Positions 31,097 to 39,920 of a stretch of DNA of 64,000 nt are shown in pieces. Source of the DNA: DASQPA01 sp963756455 (lineage in GTDB: Bacteria > Acidobacteriota > Thermoanaerobaculia > Multivoradales > UBA5704); NCBI GenBank assembly GCA_963756455.1, contig CAVWNC010000004.1, forward strand, positions 1,302,001-1,366,000, written 5' to 3'. Position numbers and translations under genes: made by a program. Position 1 is the stretch's first letter. Each line of letters starts with the position of its first letter. Below the pieces are notes generated by a model. The model saw only the letters and a list, made by a program, of their open reading frames with translations, did no database searches and had not been told where the DNA came from.

Positions 31097-31156
31097 ACCG
31101 GGACACCAAAATGTGATTCTTCACAATTCGAATCGATTCTCTTCGGACCTTTCTGT

Positions 31157-32665
31157 TCAAAGACCATAGAGCTCCCCATATTTTTCGCGCAGGTGGGCGA
31201 GCAGGGGACCGGGCGTGGGCGGCGCGCCGGTCGCCGCGCGGACCAGCTCGGCCGACCGGTAGCCCCGGCCATGGCGGTGCACGCGGTCGCGCAACCAGCC
31301 GAGGAGGTTTGAGAAGCGCCCCTGCCGGAAGTCCGCGGCGAGATCGGGCAGCGCCTTCTCGGCGGCGGCGAAGAGCTGGGCGGCGCAGACGTTCCCCAGA
31401 GTATAGGTCGGGAAATAGGCGAAGAGGCCGGCGCCCCAGTGGACGTCCTGGAGACAACCTTCGGCATCGTTTCCCGGGGTGACCCCGAGGATCTCCGTAT
31501 ACGCCTGGTTCCACGCCGCCGGCAGCTCGGCCGTGGGGAGGTCGCCCGAGAGCAGGGCGCGCTCCAGGTCGAAGCGCACCAAAATGTGGAGGTTGTACGT
31601 CACCTCGTCGGCCTGCACCCGGTTGAGCGAGGGCGCCACCTGATTGATGGCAAAGAAAAAGTCTTCGAATCCCACGCCGGCAAGGTCGGGAAAAGTCTCT
31701 AAAGCGGCGGGAAAGAAATGTTCCCAGAACGGGCGCGAGCGACCCACCAGGTTTTCCCACAGGCGCGACTGCGACTCATGAATCCCGAGCGAGGTGGCCT
31801 CGCCCATGGGGGTTCCGAAGTGCTCGGGATCGAGCCCCTGCTCGTAGAGGCCGTGCCCGGTCTCGTGGAGGACGCCGAAGAGGCCGTCCGGAAAATAGTG
31901 GTCCTGATACCGGGCGGTCAGACGGCAGTCGCCGGGCGCCACCCCCATGCAGAAGGGATGGACGCTGTCGTCCAGCCGGCCGCGCGAGAAGTCGAAACCG
32001 AGGACGGCCGCGACCTCCTTGCCCCAGGCGCGTTGCCGGTCGACCGGGAAGTGCCGCCGGAGGAGGCTCGGATCGGGCCTCCGGGAAGCGCCGGCGAGCG
32101 CCGCGACGAGCGGCACGAGCTCCCGGCGGAGACCGGAGAAGAGGACGTCGAGCTCGGCGGAGGTCATCCCCGCCTCCCACTCGTCCAAAAGAGCGTCGTA
32201 GGGATCGGCCGCAAAACCGATCGCGTCGGCCGTCTGGCGCTTCAAAGAAACCATTTTCTGGAGCCAGGGCTCGAAGCGCGCATAGTCGTCGGCCTGGCGC
32301 GCCGCCGCCCATTCCTGCTGGGCGAGCGAGGCGACCCGCGCCGTCTCCTCGACCAGGGCGCGCGGCAGGCAGGTCGCCCGCGTGTAGTCGCGGCGCAGCT
32401 CGCGCACGTTGACCGCGGCGGGCGAATCGGCATCGGCCAGAAGCGGAGACCCGTGGAGCTCGTCCAGGAGATCGCCGAACCGCGGCGCGGTCGTCCGCTC
32501 GTGGAGGAGGCCGGCGAGGAGCGCCCGCTGCTCGCTTCGCACGGAGACCCCACCCGGAGGCATGTACGTCTCCTCATCCCATTCGAGCAGGCTGGAGCAC
32601 GAAAGGAGAAGGGCCCGCTCGCGGGCCAGGCGCAGAAGCTCTCGGTAGGCGGTTTCCGGCTGCAT
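31157..32665 (-). CDS. M32-family metallocarboxypeptidase (Taq-type), 502 aa
   Basis: The zinc site HETGH is in LFGVLHETGHGLYEQGLDPE, with the downstream HESQSRLWENLVGRS that gives the third ligand Glu region. Other family blocks are DPYDALLDEWEAGMTSAELD and QVAPSLNRVQADEVTYNLHI. Length of about 500 residues is normal for M32 enzymes. It is cytoplasmic and removes C-terminal residues of peptides other than proline-adjacent ones. The gene is upstream of the S8 protease on the same strand but separated by a promoter. The start MQPETAYRELL has no clear ribosome site. Confidence 0.92.
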   Translation of the reverse strand: MQPETAYRELLRLARERALLLSCSSLLEWDEETYMPPGGVSVRSEQRALLAGLLHERTTAPRFGDLLDELHGSPLLADADSPAAVNVRELRRDYTRATCLPRALVEETARVASLAQQEWAAARQADDYARFEPWLQKMVSLKRQTADAIGFAADPYDALLDEWEAGMTSAELDVLFSGLRRELVPLVAALAGASRRPDPSLLRRHFPVDRQRAWGKEVAAVLGFDFSRGRLDDSVHPFCMGVAPGDCRLTARYQDHYFPDGLFGVLHETGHGLYEQGLDPEHFGTPMGEATSLGIHESQSRLWENLVGRSRPFWEHFFPAALETFPDLAGVGFEDFFFAINQVAPSLNRVQADEVTYNLHILVRFDLERALLSGDLPTAELPAAWNQAYTEILGVTPGNDAEGCLQDVHWGAGLFAYFPTYTLGNVCAAQLFAAAEKALPDLAADFRQGRFSNLLGWLRDRVHRHGRGYRSAELVRAATGAPPTPGPLLAHLREKYGELYGL

Positions 32666-32820
32666 GAACTACGGGACGGCTCGACTTTTTCGCTCTGGTG
32701 CGCTCTGGATACGACTGCGCTCGAAAGCGCGGGAGGGAAATGATACACCAGGGAGTGGACGCGCGGAAGGTACTTTCCAGCTTCCCAGGTACAATACCCC
32801 GACTCTTAAGGAGGGGTGCC

Positions 32821-34089
32821 ATGCGTCTCTACGCGTTCGAGGGATTGCGCTACCAGGGGAAGGCCGAGGAGGCGGGCAGGCTCGCGGCCCCTCCGTACGA
32901 CCAGATCGACGACCGGGCCCGCGACCGGTTTCAGGCCCAGTCGCCTCACCAGTTCGCCCACCTGATCAAGCCGGTTCCGGATCCAGAGGACGGGCTCGAT
33001 CCCTACGAGCATGCCGCCGCTCTCCACGCCCGCTGGCTGGCGGAGGGCGTGATCGCCCGCGATCGCCGGCCGGCCCTCTATCCCTATGTCATCCAGCTCG
33101 CCGGCGGCGCCGGTGGAGGTCGCCGGCTGGGGGTCTGCGGCTTGGTCGAGCTCGCCGACGCCCGAGAGATCCGGCCGCACGAGCAGACCCTGGACAAGCC
33201 GCTCGCCGACCGCCTGGCTCTCCTCCGCGCCACCCGGGTCGACCTGGAGCCGGTCTTCCTCCTCTCCGAGGACGGCGGGCGCCTCAACCGGCTGATCGAG
33301 GAGGACGCCGCGGCGACCCCGTCCCCCCTCGTCGACCACGAGGATGCCGACGGGCACCATCATCTCCTCTTCCGGGTCGACGATCCGGAGCGCATCGCGG
33401 CCTACCGCGAGATCCTCGCCGTCCCCGCCGCCATCGCCGACGGCCACCACCGCTACAAGGTGGCCCAGCGCTTCGCCGCCGAGTCCGGCGCGCGGCCCGG
33501 CACCGCGGCGACGGCCAAGCTCGCCGTCGTCACCAGCCTCGACTCCCCGGCGCTCACGATCGACCCCATTCACCGGGCGCTCGTCGGCGCCGTCGACCTG
33601 GACGTCCTGGCGGAGGCGGCCGGCGCCACGCGCCAGGTCTGGGACGGCGACGTCGGTCAGGCCGGGAATGCCGGCGACGCCTTCGCGGCGGCCGTCGCTT
33701 CCGCCCCCCAACCCGCCCTCGGGATCTGGACGGCCGGCCATCGGCCGGAGATCTGGCGGCTCGATCCCGAGAAGGGACCCGCCTCGATGCCCGCCGGGGG
33801 ACGCGACCTCGCCGTCCTCCTCCTCCACGAGGTGGTGCTCCCCTCCCTGGGCTTCGCCGCCGAGGCGGCGACCGACGGCACGGTGCTCTACCGCTCCGAC
33901 CCCGACGTCCTCTGGAAGATGCTCGGCGCCGGCGAAGCGGGCACCGGTCTCTGGCTGCCGCCCATGCAGCCCGCGGCCTTCGCCGCCGCCATCGCCCACG
34001 GCGACATGCTGCCGCCGAAGTCGACCCGCTTCCTCCCCAAAGTGATGTCCGGGCTGGTGTGGGGCGACCACGGGACGAAGCTCCTCTAG
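32821..34089 (+). CDS. DUF1015 family protein, 422 aa
   Basis: The ATG at 32821 is preceded by a strong AAGGAGGGG; a TACAAT at 32790-32795 may be its -10. Family blocks are present: FEGLRYQGKAEEAGRLAAPP, YDQIDD, FAHLIKP, GVCGLVELADAREIRPHEQT, and ADGHHRYKVAQRF. The family is widespread in bacteria and archaea, is related in part to ParB/Srx-type folds and has no established reaction; a role in serine or phosphoserine metabolism has been suggested for some members by gene context. Adjacent is a rhodanese-like gene 15 bases downstream. Confidence 0.88.
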   Translation: MRLYAFEGLRYQGKAEEAGRLAAPPYDQIDDRARDRFQAQSPHQFAHLIKPVPDPEDGLDPYEHAAALHARWLAEGVIARDRRPALYPYVIQLAGGAGGGRRLGVCGLVELADAREIRPHEQTLDKPLADRLALLRATRVDLEPVFLLSEDGGRLNRLIEEDAAATPSPLVDHEDADGHHHLLFRVDDPERIAAYREILAVPAAIADGHHRYKVAQRFAAESGARPGTAATAKLAVVTSLDSPALTIDPIHRALVGAVDLDVLAEAAGATRQVWDGDVGQAGNAGDAFAAAVASAPQPALGIWTAGHRPEIWRLDPEKGPASMPAGGRDLAVLLLHEVVLPSLGFAAEAATDGTVLYRSDPDVLWKMLGAGEAGTGLWLPPMQPAAFAAAIAHGDMLPPKSTRFLPKVMSGLVWGDHGTKLL

Positions 34090-34104
34090 GTTCCAGGCGC
34101 CCCG

Positions 34105-34485
34105 ATGCCGACCCGCTTTTTGGAAGACGGCGAGACCCCGGTGGTCCAGTTCGACCCGCAGCTCGAGGTCTCGCCGTTCGCCGTCTTCCGGAGCCTCCGC
34201 GAGGACCGCGGGCCGCTCCTCATCGACGTGAGGACGGAACCGGGAGAGCTGACCCTGGCGGGCGCCCTCCCCTACCCCGGCCCCGACTGGGCACCGCCCA
34301 CGGAAAAGGACGTCCTGCTCTTCGACGAGGACGGCGCTACGGCGATCGAGGGCGCCCGCCACATGCAGGCGGCCGGCTACCCACGGGTCAAGGCGCTCTT
34401 CGGCGGCCTCGACCTGTGGGCGTTCTCGCTCGACCCCGAGGTGGTCGGCGCCGACACCTACCTCGTCCGCCGGAAACCGGGCTAG
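34105..34485 (+). CDS. Rhodanese-like protein lacking the active-site Cys, 126 aa
   Basis: The fold is suggested by FRSLREDRGPLLIDVRTEPG (rhodanese strand with DVR), ALPYPGPDWAPPTEKDVLLF and a C-terminal GARHMQAAGYPRVKALFGG followed by LDLWAF, which matches the helix after the active-site loop. Where rhodaneses have Cys in a CxxGxRS loop this protein has LFDEDGATA, so it cannot form a persulfide there. It is probably a binding or regulatory derivative. It appears co-transcribed with the DUF1015 gene. Confidence 0.7.
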   Translation: MPTRFLEDGETPVVQFDPQLEVSPFAVFRSLREDRGPLLIDVRTEPGELTLAGALPYPGPDWAPPTEKDVLLFDEDGATAIEGARHMQAAGYPRVKALFGGLDLWAFSLDPEVVGADTYLVRRKPG

Positions 34486-34510
34486 GGCGGCCACGGGGGG
34501 CCGCCCCTAC
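34485..34510. repeat. REP-like palindrome, GGGCGGCC / GGCCGCCC
   Basis: GGGCGGCC and GGCCGCCC are separated by ACGGGG-type loop sequence and followed by CCTAC. Read on the minus strand, it starts GTAGGGGCGGCC, the beginning of a palindromic unit that is dispersed in many high-GC genomes. It overlaps the last base of the rhodanese stop and may act as a terminator for both convergent genes. Confidence 0.6.
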
Positions 34511-34516
34511 AGGCTC

Positions 34517-35212
34517 CTACTTCCCGCAGGGCCGCTCGCTGATCGGCGAGAAGCCGCCGGCACCCAGGTGGTCGCGTGCCTTGAAGGAGATGCGCTGGCC
34601 CGCGGCGCAGGTGACCGCCTGGTTCCACGGCCCCTTCGGGGAGGAGGGGAGGGCGACGTAGTTGGCGTCGTCGATCCCGAAGAGGGCGACATAACCCCAT
34701 TCGCCCCCCACCGCATTGCCGGTGCAGGTGCCGGTGCAATGCCCGTCTTTGCAGGTCCAGTCCGCGCAATCGAGAGTCGACGTCATCGACTGGCAGGGGA
34801 TATGGAAGAAGGCTTTGGCTGTCTTCCCCAGCGCCAGGCAGTAGACCGTCCGGCCGTCCTCGACGACGCTCGGAAAGGCGACCGTCTCGAGCACGTGGTA
34901 GCCGCAGTCCTTGTACGTCTCGGAGTACTTCCACTTCCCCGAGGTGCCGCTCTGCGCCTCCGCCTGATAGCGGTCGCTGTCCAGCCGGTATTCGAGGAGC
35001 ACTCCTTTGGACGGTCCTCCCGGCGCCGTCCACGAGCCGCTCGAGGAGACCGTGCCGTTCTCGTACTTGAGACCGTCGTTGATGACGTCGATGCCCACCT
35101 GCGTGCAGAGGCCGGAGGCGGGCCGGTTGGGCCGGTCGTTGCTCTCCGCGCCGAGCGGTACGGCGACCACGAGAGCGAGCAGGGCGAGGCTTAGGCTGCG
35201 GATGGTGTTCAT
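34517..35212 (-). CDS. Secreted Cys-rich protein (ADYC-like domain), 231 aa
   Basis: The N-terminal 22 residues (MNTIRSLSLALLALVVAVPL, GAES) are a signal peptide. The mature part has ten or so cysteines, including TLDCADWTCKDGHCTGTCTG and CAAGQRISFKARDHLGAG. The pattern FHIPCQS...CADW...GNAVGG...GYVALFGI resembles ADYC-domain secreted proteins of myxobacteria and acidobacteria, with disulfide-bonded beta structure. AGGGAG precedes the ATG. Function unknown; localisation outside the cytoplasmic membrane is well supported. Confidence 0.75.
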   Translation of the reverse strand: MNTIRSLSLALLALVVAVPLGAESNDRPNRPASGLCTQVGIDVINDGLKYENGTVSSSGSWTAPGGPSKGVLLEYRLDSDRYQAEAQSGTSGKWKYSETYKDCGYHVLETVAFPSVVEDGRTVYCLALGKTAKAFFHIPCQSMTSTLDCADWTCKDGHCTGTCTGNAVGGEWGYVALFGIDDANYVALPSSPKGPWNQAVTCAAGQRISFKARDHLGAGGFSPISERPCGK

Positions 35213-35352
35213 CGATCTCCCTTTAAGATTCTTGAGCCGCGTGCCTTACCCTACCCGATTTGCCTCGTCCGGCGCGAGAGGGTTGCGGTCCCAGGGATGG
35301 GCTTCGACGGGACTTGTGACACCGGGCCCAACCCTTGCAAGGTGGGTATCCC

Positions 35353-36042
35353 ATGACCTATGCAGTCGCACCTTTCGAGCTGATGATCCAGGGCTCGCGT
35401 CGCGGCCTTTCGGTCGAAGGATACGAGCCCATCACCGTCGAGACCGACCACGGCGGCATCGATCTGCGCCTTTATGGCGTACCGGAGGCGCGCGTCGCGG
35501 CCGTCTTCGTGGGCGATGCCGCCGGCGGTTGGGATTCGCCGGGCCGCGGCCACCTGTTCCCCGATCTTTGTACAGACTTCCAGAATATGGGCATGGCCGC
35601 CCTCCGCGTCCGCTACCGTCACCCCAACGATCTCGTCGAATGCGCCCTGGACCTCCTCACCGGGGTCCGTTTCCTGGCCAACGACGGGGTCGAGCTCGCG
35701 GCCCTCGTCGGTCACTCCTTCGGGGGTGCCGTCGTCGCCCAGGTCGCCGCCAATGCCGACGGCGTCCGCACCATCGTTCTCCTGTCCACCCAGTCCCACG
35801 GCGTCGAGGGCATCGCCCAGGTGTCGCGGGGCTGCTCAAGCCTCCTCGTCCACGGCACCGCGGACGAGATCCTGCCGCCGTCCTGCTCGCGCTATGCCTA
35901 CGACCTCGCTCCCGAGCCCAAGCGTCTCTCCCTTTACGAGGGGGCTCGCCACGGTCTCGACGAGGGGGGCGAACGGCTGCGCCGCGAGGTGCGCGACTGG
36001 ATCGCGGGCGAGCTCGGAGTGAAAGCCCAGCCCTACGGCTAG
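35353..36042 (+). CDS. Alpha/beta hydrolase, 229 aa
   Basis: The start at 35353 follows AAGGTGG at eight bases. The nucleophile elbow is ALVGHSFGGAVVAQVA with Ser in GHSFGG. The acid lies in HGTADEILPPSCSRYA and the His in EGARHGLDEGGERL, giving a full catalytic triad in dienelactone-hydrolase-like order. Length suits the small single-domain hydrolases. Substrate unknown. It has a hairpin terminator shared with the convergent VOC gene. Confidence 0.85.
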   Translation: MTYAVAPFELMIQGSRRGLSVEGYEPITVETDHGGIDLRLYGVPEARVAAVFVGDAAGGWDSPGRGHLFPDLCTDFQNMGMAALRVRYRHPNDLVECALDLLTGVRFLANDGVELAALVGHSFGGAVVAQVAANADGVRTIVLLSTQSHGVEGIAQVSRGCSSLLVHGTADEILPPSCSRYAYDLAPEPKRLSLYEGARHGLDEGGERLRREVRDWIAGELGVKAQPYG

Positions 36043-36075
36043 GCCTCCCCCCCGAGCCGAATTTCGTCAGCAGAC

Positions 36076-36106
36076 CCTGGAGGCGTGGGTCCACCACGCC
36101 TCCGGG
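36076..36106. terminator. Hairpin between convergent hydrolase and VOC genes
   Basis: GGAGGCGTGG, loop GTCCA, CCACGCCTCC is a perfect 10-bp stem extended by two further C-G pairs across a wobble. It sits between two convergent stops (36042 and 36128). No U-run follows on either side, so it would be a weak intrinsic terminator at best. Confidence 0.5.
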
Positions 36107-36127
36107 AGCTGCGCTCCAAAGACCTCC

Positions 36128-36517
36128 TCAGCTCTCCTTCGGCGGCTCCCAGAGCTCGATCCGGTTGCCCTCCGGGTCGACGATCCAGGCGAACTTGCCG
36201 TACTCGAAATTCTCCCGATGGGGATCGATCTCGACCCCCTCCGCCGCGAGCCGTTCGAGGAGCGCGTCCAGGTCGTCCACCCGGAAGTTCACCATGAAGC
36301 GGTTCGTCTCCGGTCCGAAGTAGGGGCTCTGCCGCGGGAAGATCGACCACACCGTCATCCCTCCCTGCTGCGGATCGTCCGCCTGCCGCCAAGGAAAGAT
36401 CGCCCCCGAGCCGTCCGGCTCGGCGACCACCCCCAGGTGCTTCTCGTACCACGCATACTGCTCGCCGGGGTTCTCCGCCTTGAAGAACACACCGCCGATT
36501 CCGGTTACTTTCGCCAT
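36128..36517 (-). CDS. VOC family protein, 129 aa
   Basis: FFKAENPGEQYAWYEKHLGV at the start and WIVDPEGNRIELWEPP at the end are the two halves of a glyoxalase/dioxygenase-type VOC fold, with the final Glu (IELWEP) at the metal-ligand position. NFRVDDLDALLERLAAEGVE is the connecting helix. GGAGA precedes the ATG. It is a short intracellular protein, with no context for its substrate. It is unrelated in sequence detail to the island VOC genes at 14369 and 16085. Confidence 0.88.
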   Translation of the reverse strand: MAKVTGIGGVFFKAENPGEQYAWYEKHLGVVAEPDGSGAIFPWRQADDPQQGGMTVWSIFPRQSPYFGPETNRFMVNFRVDDLDALLERLAAEGVEIDPHRENFEYGKFAWIVDPEGNRIELWEPPKES

Positions 36518-36592
36518 CGCGCCTGTCTCCTCATGTCGCGGAGATCTTATACCGGGCGATATCCAGCCCCGTCCTTTGCTAAAGTCCGCCCG

Positions 36593-38644
36593 GTGACCCC
36601 CACTCGAATCGCCGCGCGCGCCTCCCTGGCGTTCCTGGTCCTCCTCCTCGGTCTCCCCACGCTCGCCGCGCGCGCTGCCGAGCCGGCTCCCCCAGCCCCC
36701 TCCACGGTGCTGACGGAGGAGGTGACGGTGACCGCCACGCGGACCGAGCGGCGGCTGGGCGACACCGCGGCGAGCGTCGCCGTCCTTTCCCCCGCCGATC
36801 TCCAGGCGACGGCGGCGCCGACGGTGGACGACGCTCTCCGCCAGGTGCCGGGGTTCAGCCTCTTCCGGCGTTCGGGGAGCCGGTTCGCCAATCCCACCGC
36901 GCAGGGGATCTCGCTTCGCGGCCTGGGCGGCAGCGGCGCCAGCCGGGCGGTCGTCCTGGCGGACGGCATCCCCTTAAACGATCCCTTCGGCGGCTGGGTC
37001 TACTGGGGGCGGGTGCCGCGGGCCTCGCTCGACCGCATCGAAGTGCTCCGCGGCGCCGCCTCGGACCTCTACGGGAGCGGTGCCCTCTCCGGCACGGTGA
37101 ATCTCCTCACCCATCTCCCCACCCAGCCGGGCCGGCTCGCCGCCGAGGCCGCCGGCGGCAATCTCCGCTCGGCCGACGGCTCGCTTTTCCTCGGCGACCG
37201 GAGCGGCCCCTGGGGGGCGAGCCTCGCCGCCGAGCGCTCGACGACCGCGGGCTACGTCGCCGTCGATCCCGCCGTCCGCGGGGCGGTCGACACCCCGGTC
37301 GCCTCGCAGTACACCTCCGTCGACGCCGCTCTCGAACGCTTCACGTCAGACGGCGCCCGGCTCTTCGTCCGCGGCGCCCGCTACGCCGAGTCGCGGGAGA
37401 ACGGCACGCCGCTCCAGACCAACGACACGGCGCTCCGCGAGTGGAGCGCCGGGAGCGACTGGGCGGCCGACCGCGGCTCGCTCACCTTCCACGCCTACGG
37501 CGGCCACCAGGATCTCCACCAGGGCTTCTCCTCGATCGCCGCCGACCGGGAGAGCGAGCGCCTCACCCGCCTCCAGGAGGTCCCCGCCGATTCGGCCGGC
37601 TTCAACACCCAAGGCTCTCTAGCTTTCGGCGGCAATGCCGTCCTCGGCGGCGTCGACCTCCAGCAGGTTTCCGGAGCGAGCCGGGAGACCGTCTTTTCCG
37701 GCAGCACGACCCAGAGGGTGGCCGGCGAAGGGAGGCAGCGGACGGCCGGGCTCTACGCCGAGGACGTCTGGAGCGCCCTCCCCCGCCTGACCGTCACCCT
37801 GGGAGCCCGCTTCGATGCCTGGCGCAACGACGACGCCCGGCAGACCGCGGGGCCCGCCGTGACGCCCCTCCCCGATCGCTCGGAACACGCCTTCAGCCCC
37901 CGCGCCACCCTCCTCTACCGCCTCACCGACCACCTCACCTGGACCGCGGCCGCCTACAAAGCCTTCCGCGCGCCGACTTTAAACGAGCTCTACCGCACCT
38001 TCCGGGTGGGCAACGTGGTGACCCTGGCGAACGCGGACTTGAAAGCCGAGAGGCTCTCCGGCATCGAGAGCGGCGGGCTCTGGACCTCCGGGAGCGGCCG
38101 GCTGACCGCCCGCGGCACCTTCTTCTGGATGAACATCGACCAGACGGTCTCGAACGTCACCCTTTCCACGACGCCCGCCCTCATCACGAGAGAACGCGAC
38201 AATCTCGGCCGTACCCGCTCCCGAGGCCTGGAAGCCGAAGCGACCGCAAGGGCGGGAGACCGCTGGACCTTCACCGGGGGCTATCTCCTCTCCGACGCCC
38301 AGGTCGTGAGCTTCCCCAGAAACCGCGCCCTCGAAGGCCTCGACCTCCCCCAGGTCCCCCGCCACCAGCTGACCTTCCAGGCTCGCTACGGCGACGCCAA
38401 GCTCGGCACCCTAGGCCTCCAGGCCCGCTGGACCGGTCGCCAGTTCGACGACGATCAGAACCAGCTGCCGCTTTCGAGCTTCACCACCGTGGATCTCCTG
38501 GCCGCCCACCCCATGGGCCACGGCCTCGCCGCGTTCTTCGCGGCGGAGAACTTGTTCGACGAGCGCTACGAGACCGGAAGGACGCCGACTCTGACGTTAG
38601 GTCCACCGCGGCTGGTGCGGGTGGGGGTGCGGGTGGAACGGTGA
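36593..38644 (+). CDS. TonB-dependent outer-membrane receptor, 683 aa, GTG start
   Basis: The GTG at 36593 lies seven bases after TAAAGT within TGCTAAAGT, an extended -10, with no Shine-Dalgarno; the mRNA is probably leaderless. An ATG about 60 bases upstream in frame is an alternative. Residues 1-30 are a signal peptide (LAFLVLLLGLPTLAARAAEP). A TonB-box-like region TEEVTVTATRTERRLGDTAA is followed by the plug domain (DALRQVPGFSLFRRSGS, RVPRASLDRIEVLRGAASDL, YGSGALSGTVNLLTH) and a 22-strand barrel ending in GVRVER. Plug signatures match BtuB/CirA-like receptors for vitamin B12, siderophores or catecholates. The ligand cannot be told and no exporter genes lie beside it. Confidence 0.9.
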   Translation: MTPTRIAARASLAFLVLLLGLPTLAARAAEPAPPAPSTVLTEEVTVTATRTERRLGDTAASVAVLSPADLQATAAPTVDDALRQVPGFSLFRRSGSRFANPTAQGISLRGLGGSGASRAVVLADGIPLNDPFGGWVYWGRVPRASLDRIEVLRGAASDLYGSGALSGTVNLLTHLPTQPGRLAAEAAGGNLRSADGSLFLGDRSGPWGASLAAERSTTAGYVAVDPAVRGAVDTPVASQYTSVDAALERFTSDGARLFVRGARYAESRENGTPLQTNDTALREWSAGSDWAADRGSLTFHAYGGHQDLHQGFSSIAADRESERLTRLQEVPADSAGFNTQGSLAFGGNAVLGGVDLQQVSGASRETVFSGSTTQRVAGEGRQRTAGLYAEDVWSALPRLTVTLGARFDAWRNDDARQTAGPAVTPLPDRSEHAFSPRATLLYRLTDHLTWTAAAYKAFRAPTLNELYRTFRVGNVVTLANADLKAERLSGIESGGLWTSGSGRLTARGTFFWMNIDQTVSNVTLSTTPALITRERDNLGRTRSRGLEAEATARAGDRWTFTGGYLLSDAQVVSFPRNRALEGLDLPQVPRHQLTFQARYGDAKLGTLGLQARWTGRQFDDDQNQLPLSSFTTVDLLAAHPMGHGLAAFFAAENLFDERYETGRTPTLTLGPPRLVRVGVRVER

Positions 38645-38680
38645 AAGGAGGTTGGCCGCATCACACTGGCGGCTGTTCGC

Positions 38681-39739
38681 TCATGGTTTCGGGTGCCTGG
38701 GTGTTTTCGGCTTCGGCAACTTCTTCACCTCGTCTTCCAGTTGCTTCCAGGTATCGGCCTCCGCCTCATCTTCGAGTTGAGCGCGGCGACGGGCCGCGAA
38801 GCGGCCATACTCCTCCTCTGCGAGGGCGGCAGCCTGGTCACGTCGGATCTTTCCAGCGTCGGGCAGGATGGCACGCTCGTTCAACCGCAGGAAGTCCTCG
38901 AGCCGGCTCTGCCAGTTGTGGAGGAAGATCTGCTTGCGCCTCCGGGCCTGATCCTCGGCGAAATCGAGAAACATGACGACGATGCGATTCAGCTCGTGGA
39001 TCTCGGTCTCGCGGAGGTAGTTCTTGGCCACGGTCACGTCGCCCTTCCTGACCACGCCGCTCTTCCAGGTTGTGAGCCCCATGTTGGGCTGGCCAGCGTC
39101 GGCCCGTTCGGCGATCAACTCCGGAGCAGTCTTGCCGGTGACGGCGAAGTGCAGCTTGTTCTGCACCGTCTGAAAGAAGACCTGCGTCTCCGGCTCGGAG
39201 GGCGAATAGTCAGCGGCCAGCGCGAGGATCTCCCGCACCCGCAGATATACCCGGCGCTCGCTGGCGCGGATGTCTCGGATGCGCTCCAGCAGCTCGTCGA
39301 AGTAGTCCGTATGGCCTTCACCCGGCGGATTCTTGAGCCGCTCGTCGTCCATCGTGAAGCCCTTGACGAGGTACTCGCTCAAACGCGCCGTCGCCCACTG
39401 GCGGAACTGGGTGCCGCGGGGACTCCGCACGCGATACCCGACGGCGAGGATAACGGGGAGGCTGTAGTGACGAAGGTTTCTCGTCACGGAGCGGCTGCCC
39501 TCCTGGCGAACTTGTAAGTATTCCTTACAAGTTGCGGTCTCGGACAACTCGCCCTCGGCGAAGATGGCCTTGAGGTGCAGGGTTACATTCTGAGGAGTAG
39601 TCTGGAACAATTCGGCAAGGAGCGCCTGGGTCAGCCAAACTGTTTCATTCTCGAACCGGCACTGGATGCGCGTGCGGCCGTCCTCGGTCTGGTAGAGAAT
39701 GATCGAGGATAGAGGCGGTGATGGCGTATCGTCAGACAT
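38681..39739 (-). CDS. RhuM-family protein, 352 aa
   Basis: Start at 39739 (MSDDTPSPPLSSIILYQTED) follows GAGGAA; the longer frame to 39877 is unsupported. The body matches RhuM/virulence proteins: ENETVWLTQALLAELFQTTP, HLKAIFAEGELSETATCKEY, RHYSLPVILAVGYRVRSPRG, QFRQWATARLSEYLVKGFTM, followed by the C-terminal MLKMLK-type helical region. RhuM was first named from a Salmonella pathogenicity island; members are frequent in mobile and defence-associated DNA and often lie beside restriction genes, but no biochemical activity is established. It is downstream of sbcC on the same strand, 180 bases apart. Confidence 0.88.
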   Translation of the reverse strand: MSDDTPSPPLSSIILYQTEDGRTRIQCRFENETVWLTQALLAELFQTTPQNVTLHLKAIFAEGELSETATCKEYLQVRQEGSRSVTRNLRHYSLPVILAVGYRVRSPRGTQFRQWATARLSEYLVKGFTMDDERLKNPPGEGHTDYFDELLERIRDIRASERRVYLRVREILALAADYSPSEPETQVFFQTVQNKLHFAVTGKTAPELIAERADAGQPNMGLTTWKSGVVRKGDVTVAKNYLRETEIHELNRIVVMFLDFAEDQARRRKQIFLHNWQSRLEDFLRLNERAILPDAGKIRRDQAAALAEEEYGRFAARRRAQLEDEAEADTWKQLEDEVKKLPKPKTPRHPKP

Positions 39740-39920
39740 CAGGTAATTCCTCGGAACCGATAGGTCTTCGGAGTGAAGGAGCAAACCCTGCCCATGACGA
39801 CACAAGGAACGCGAACGAGCCTGTAGGCGAGTGGAAAGCTCCAGCAGAGCCGGTCGATCTGTTTGCGGATGGCGCACGCCTTGGCCGCTTCCAAGGAGGA
39901 GCGCCTCATTGTGGAGAGAG

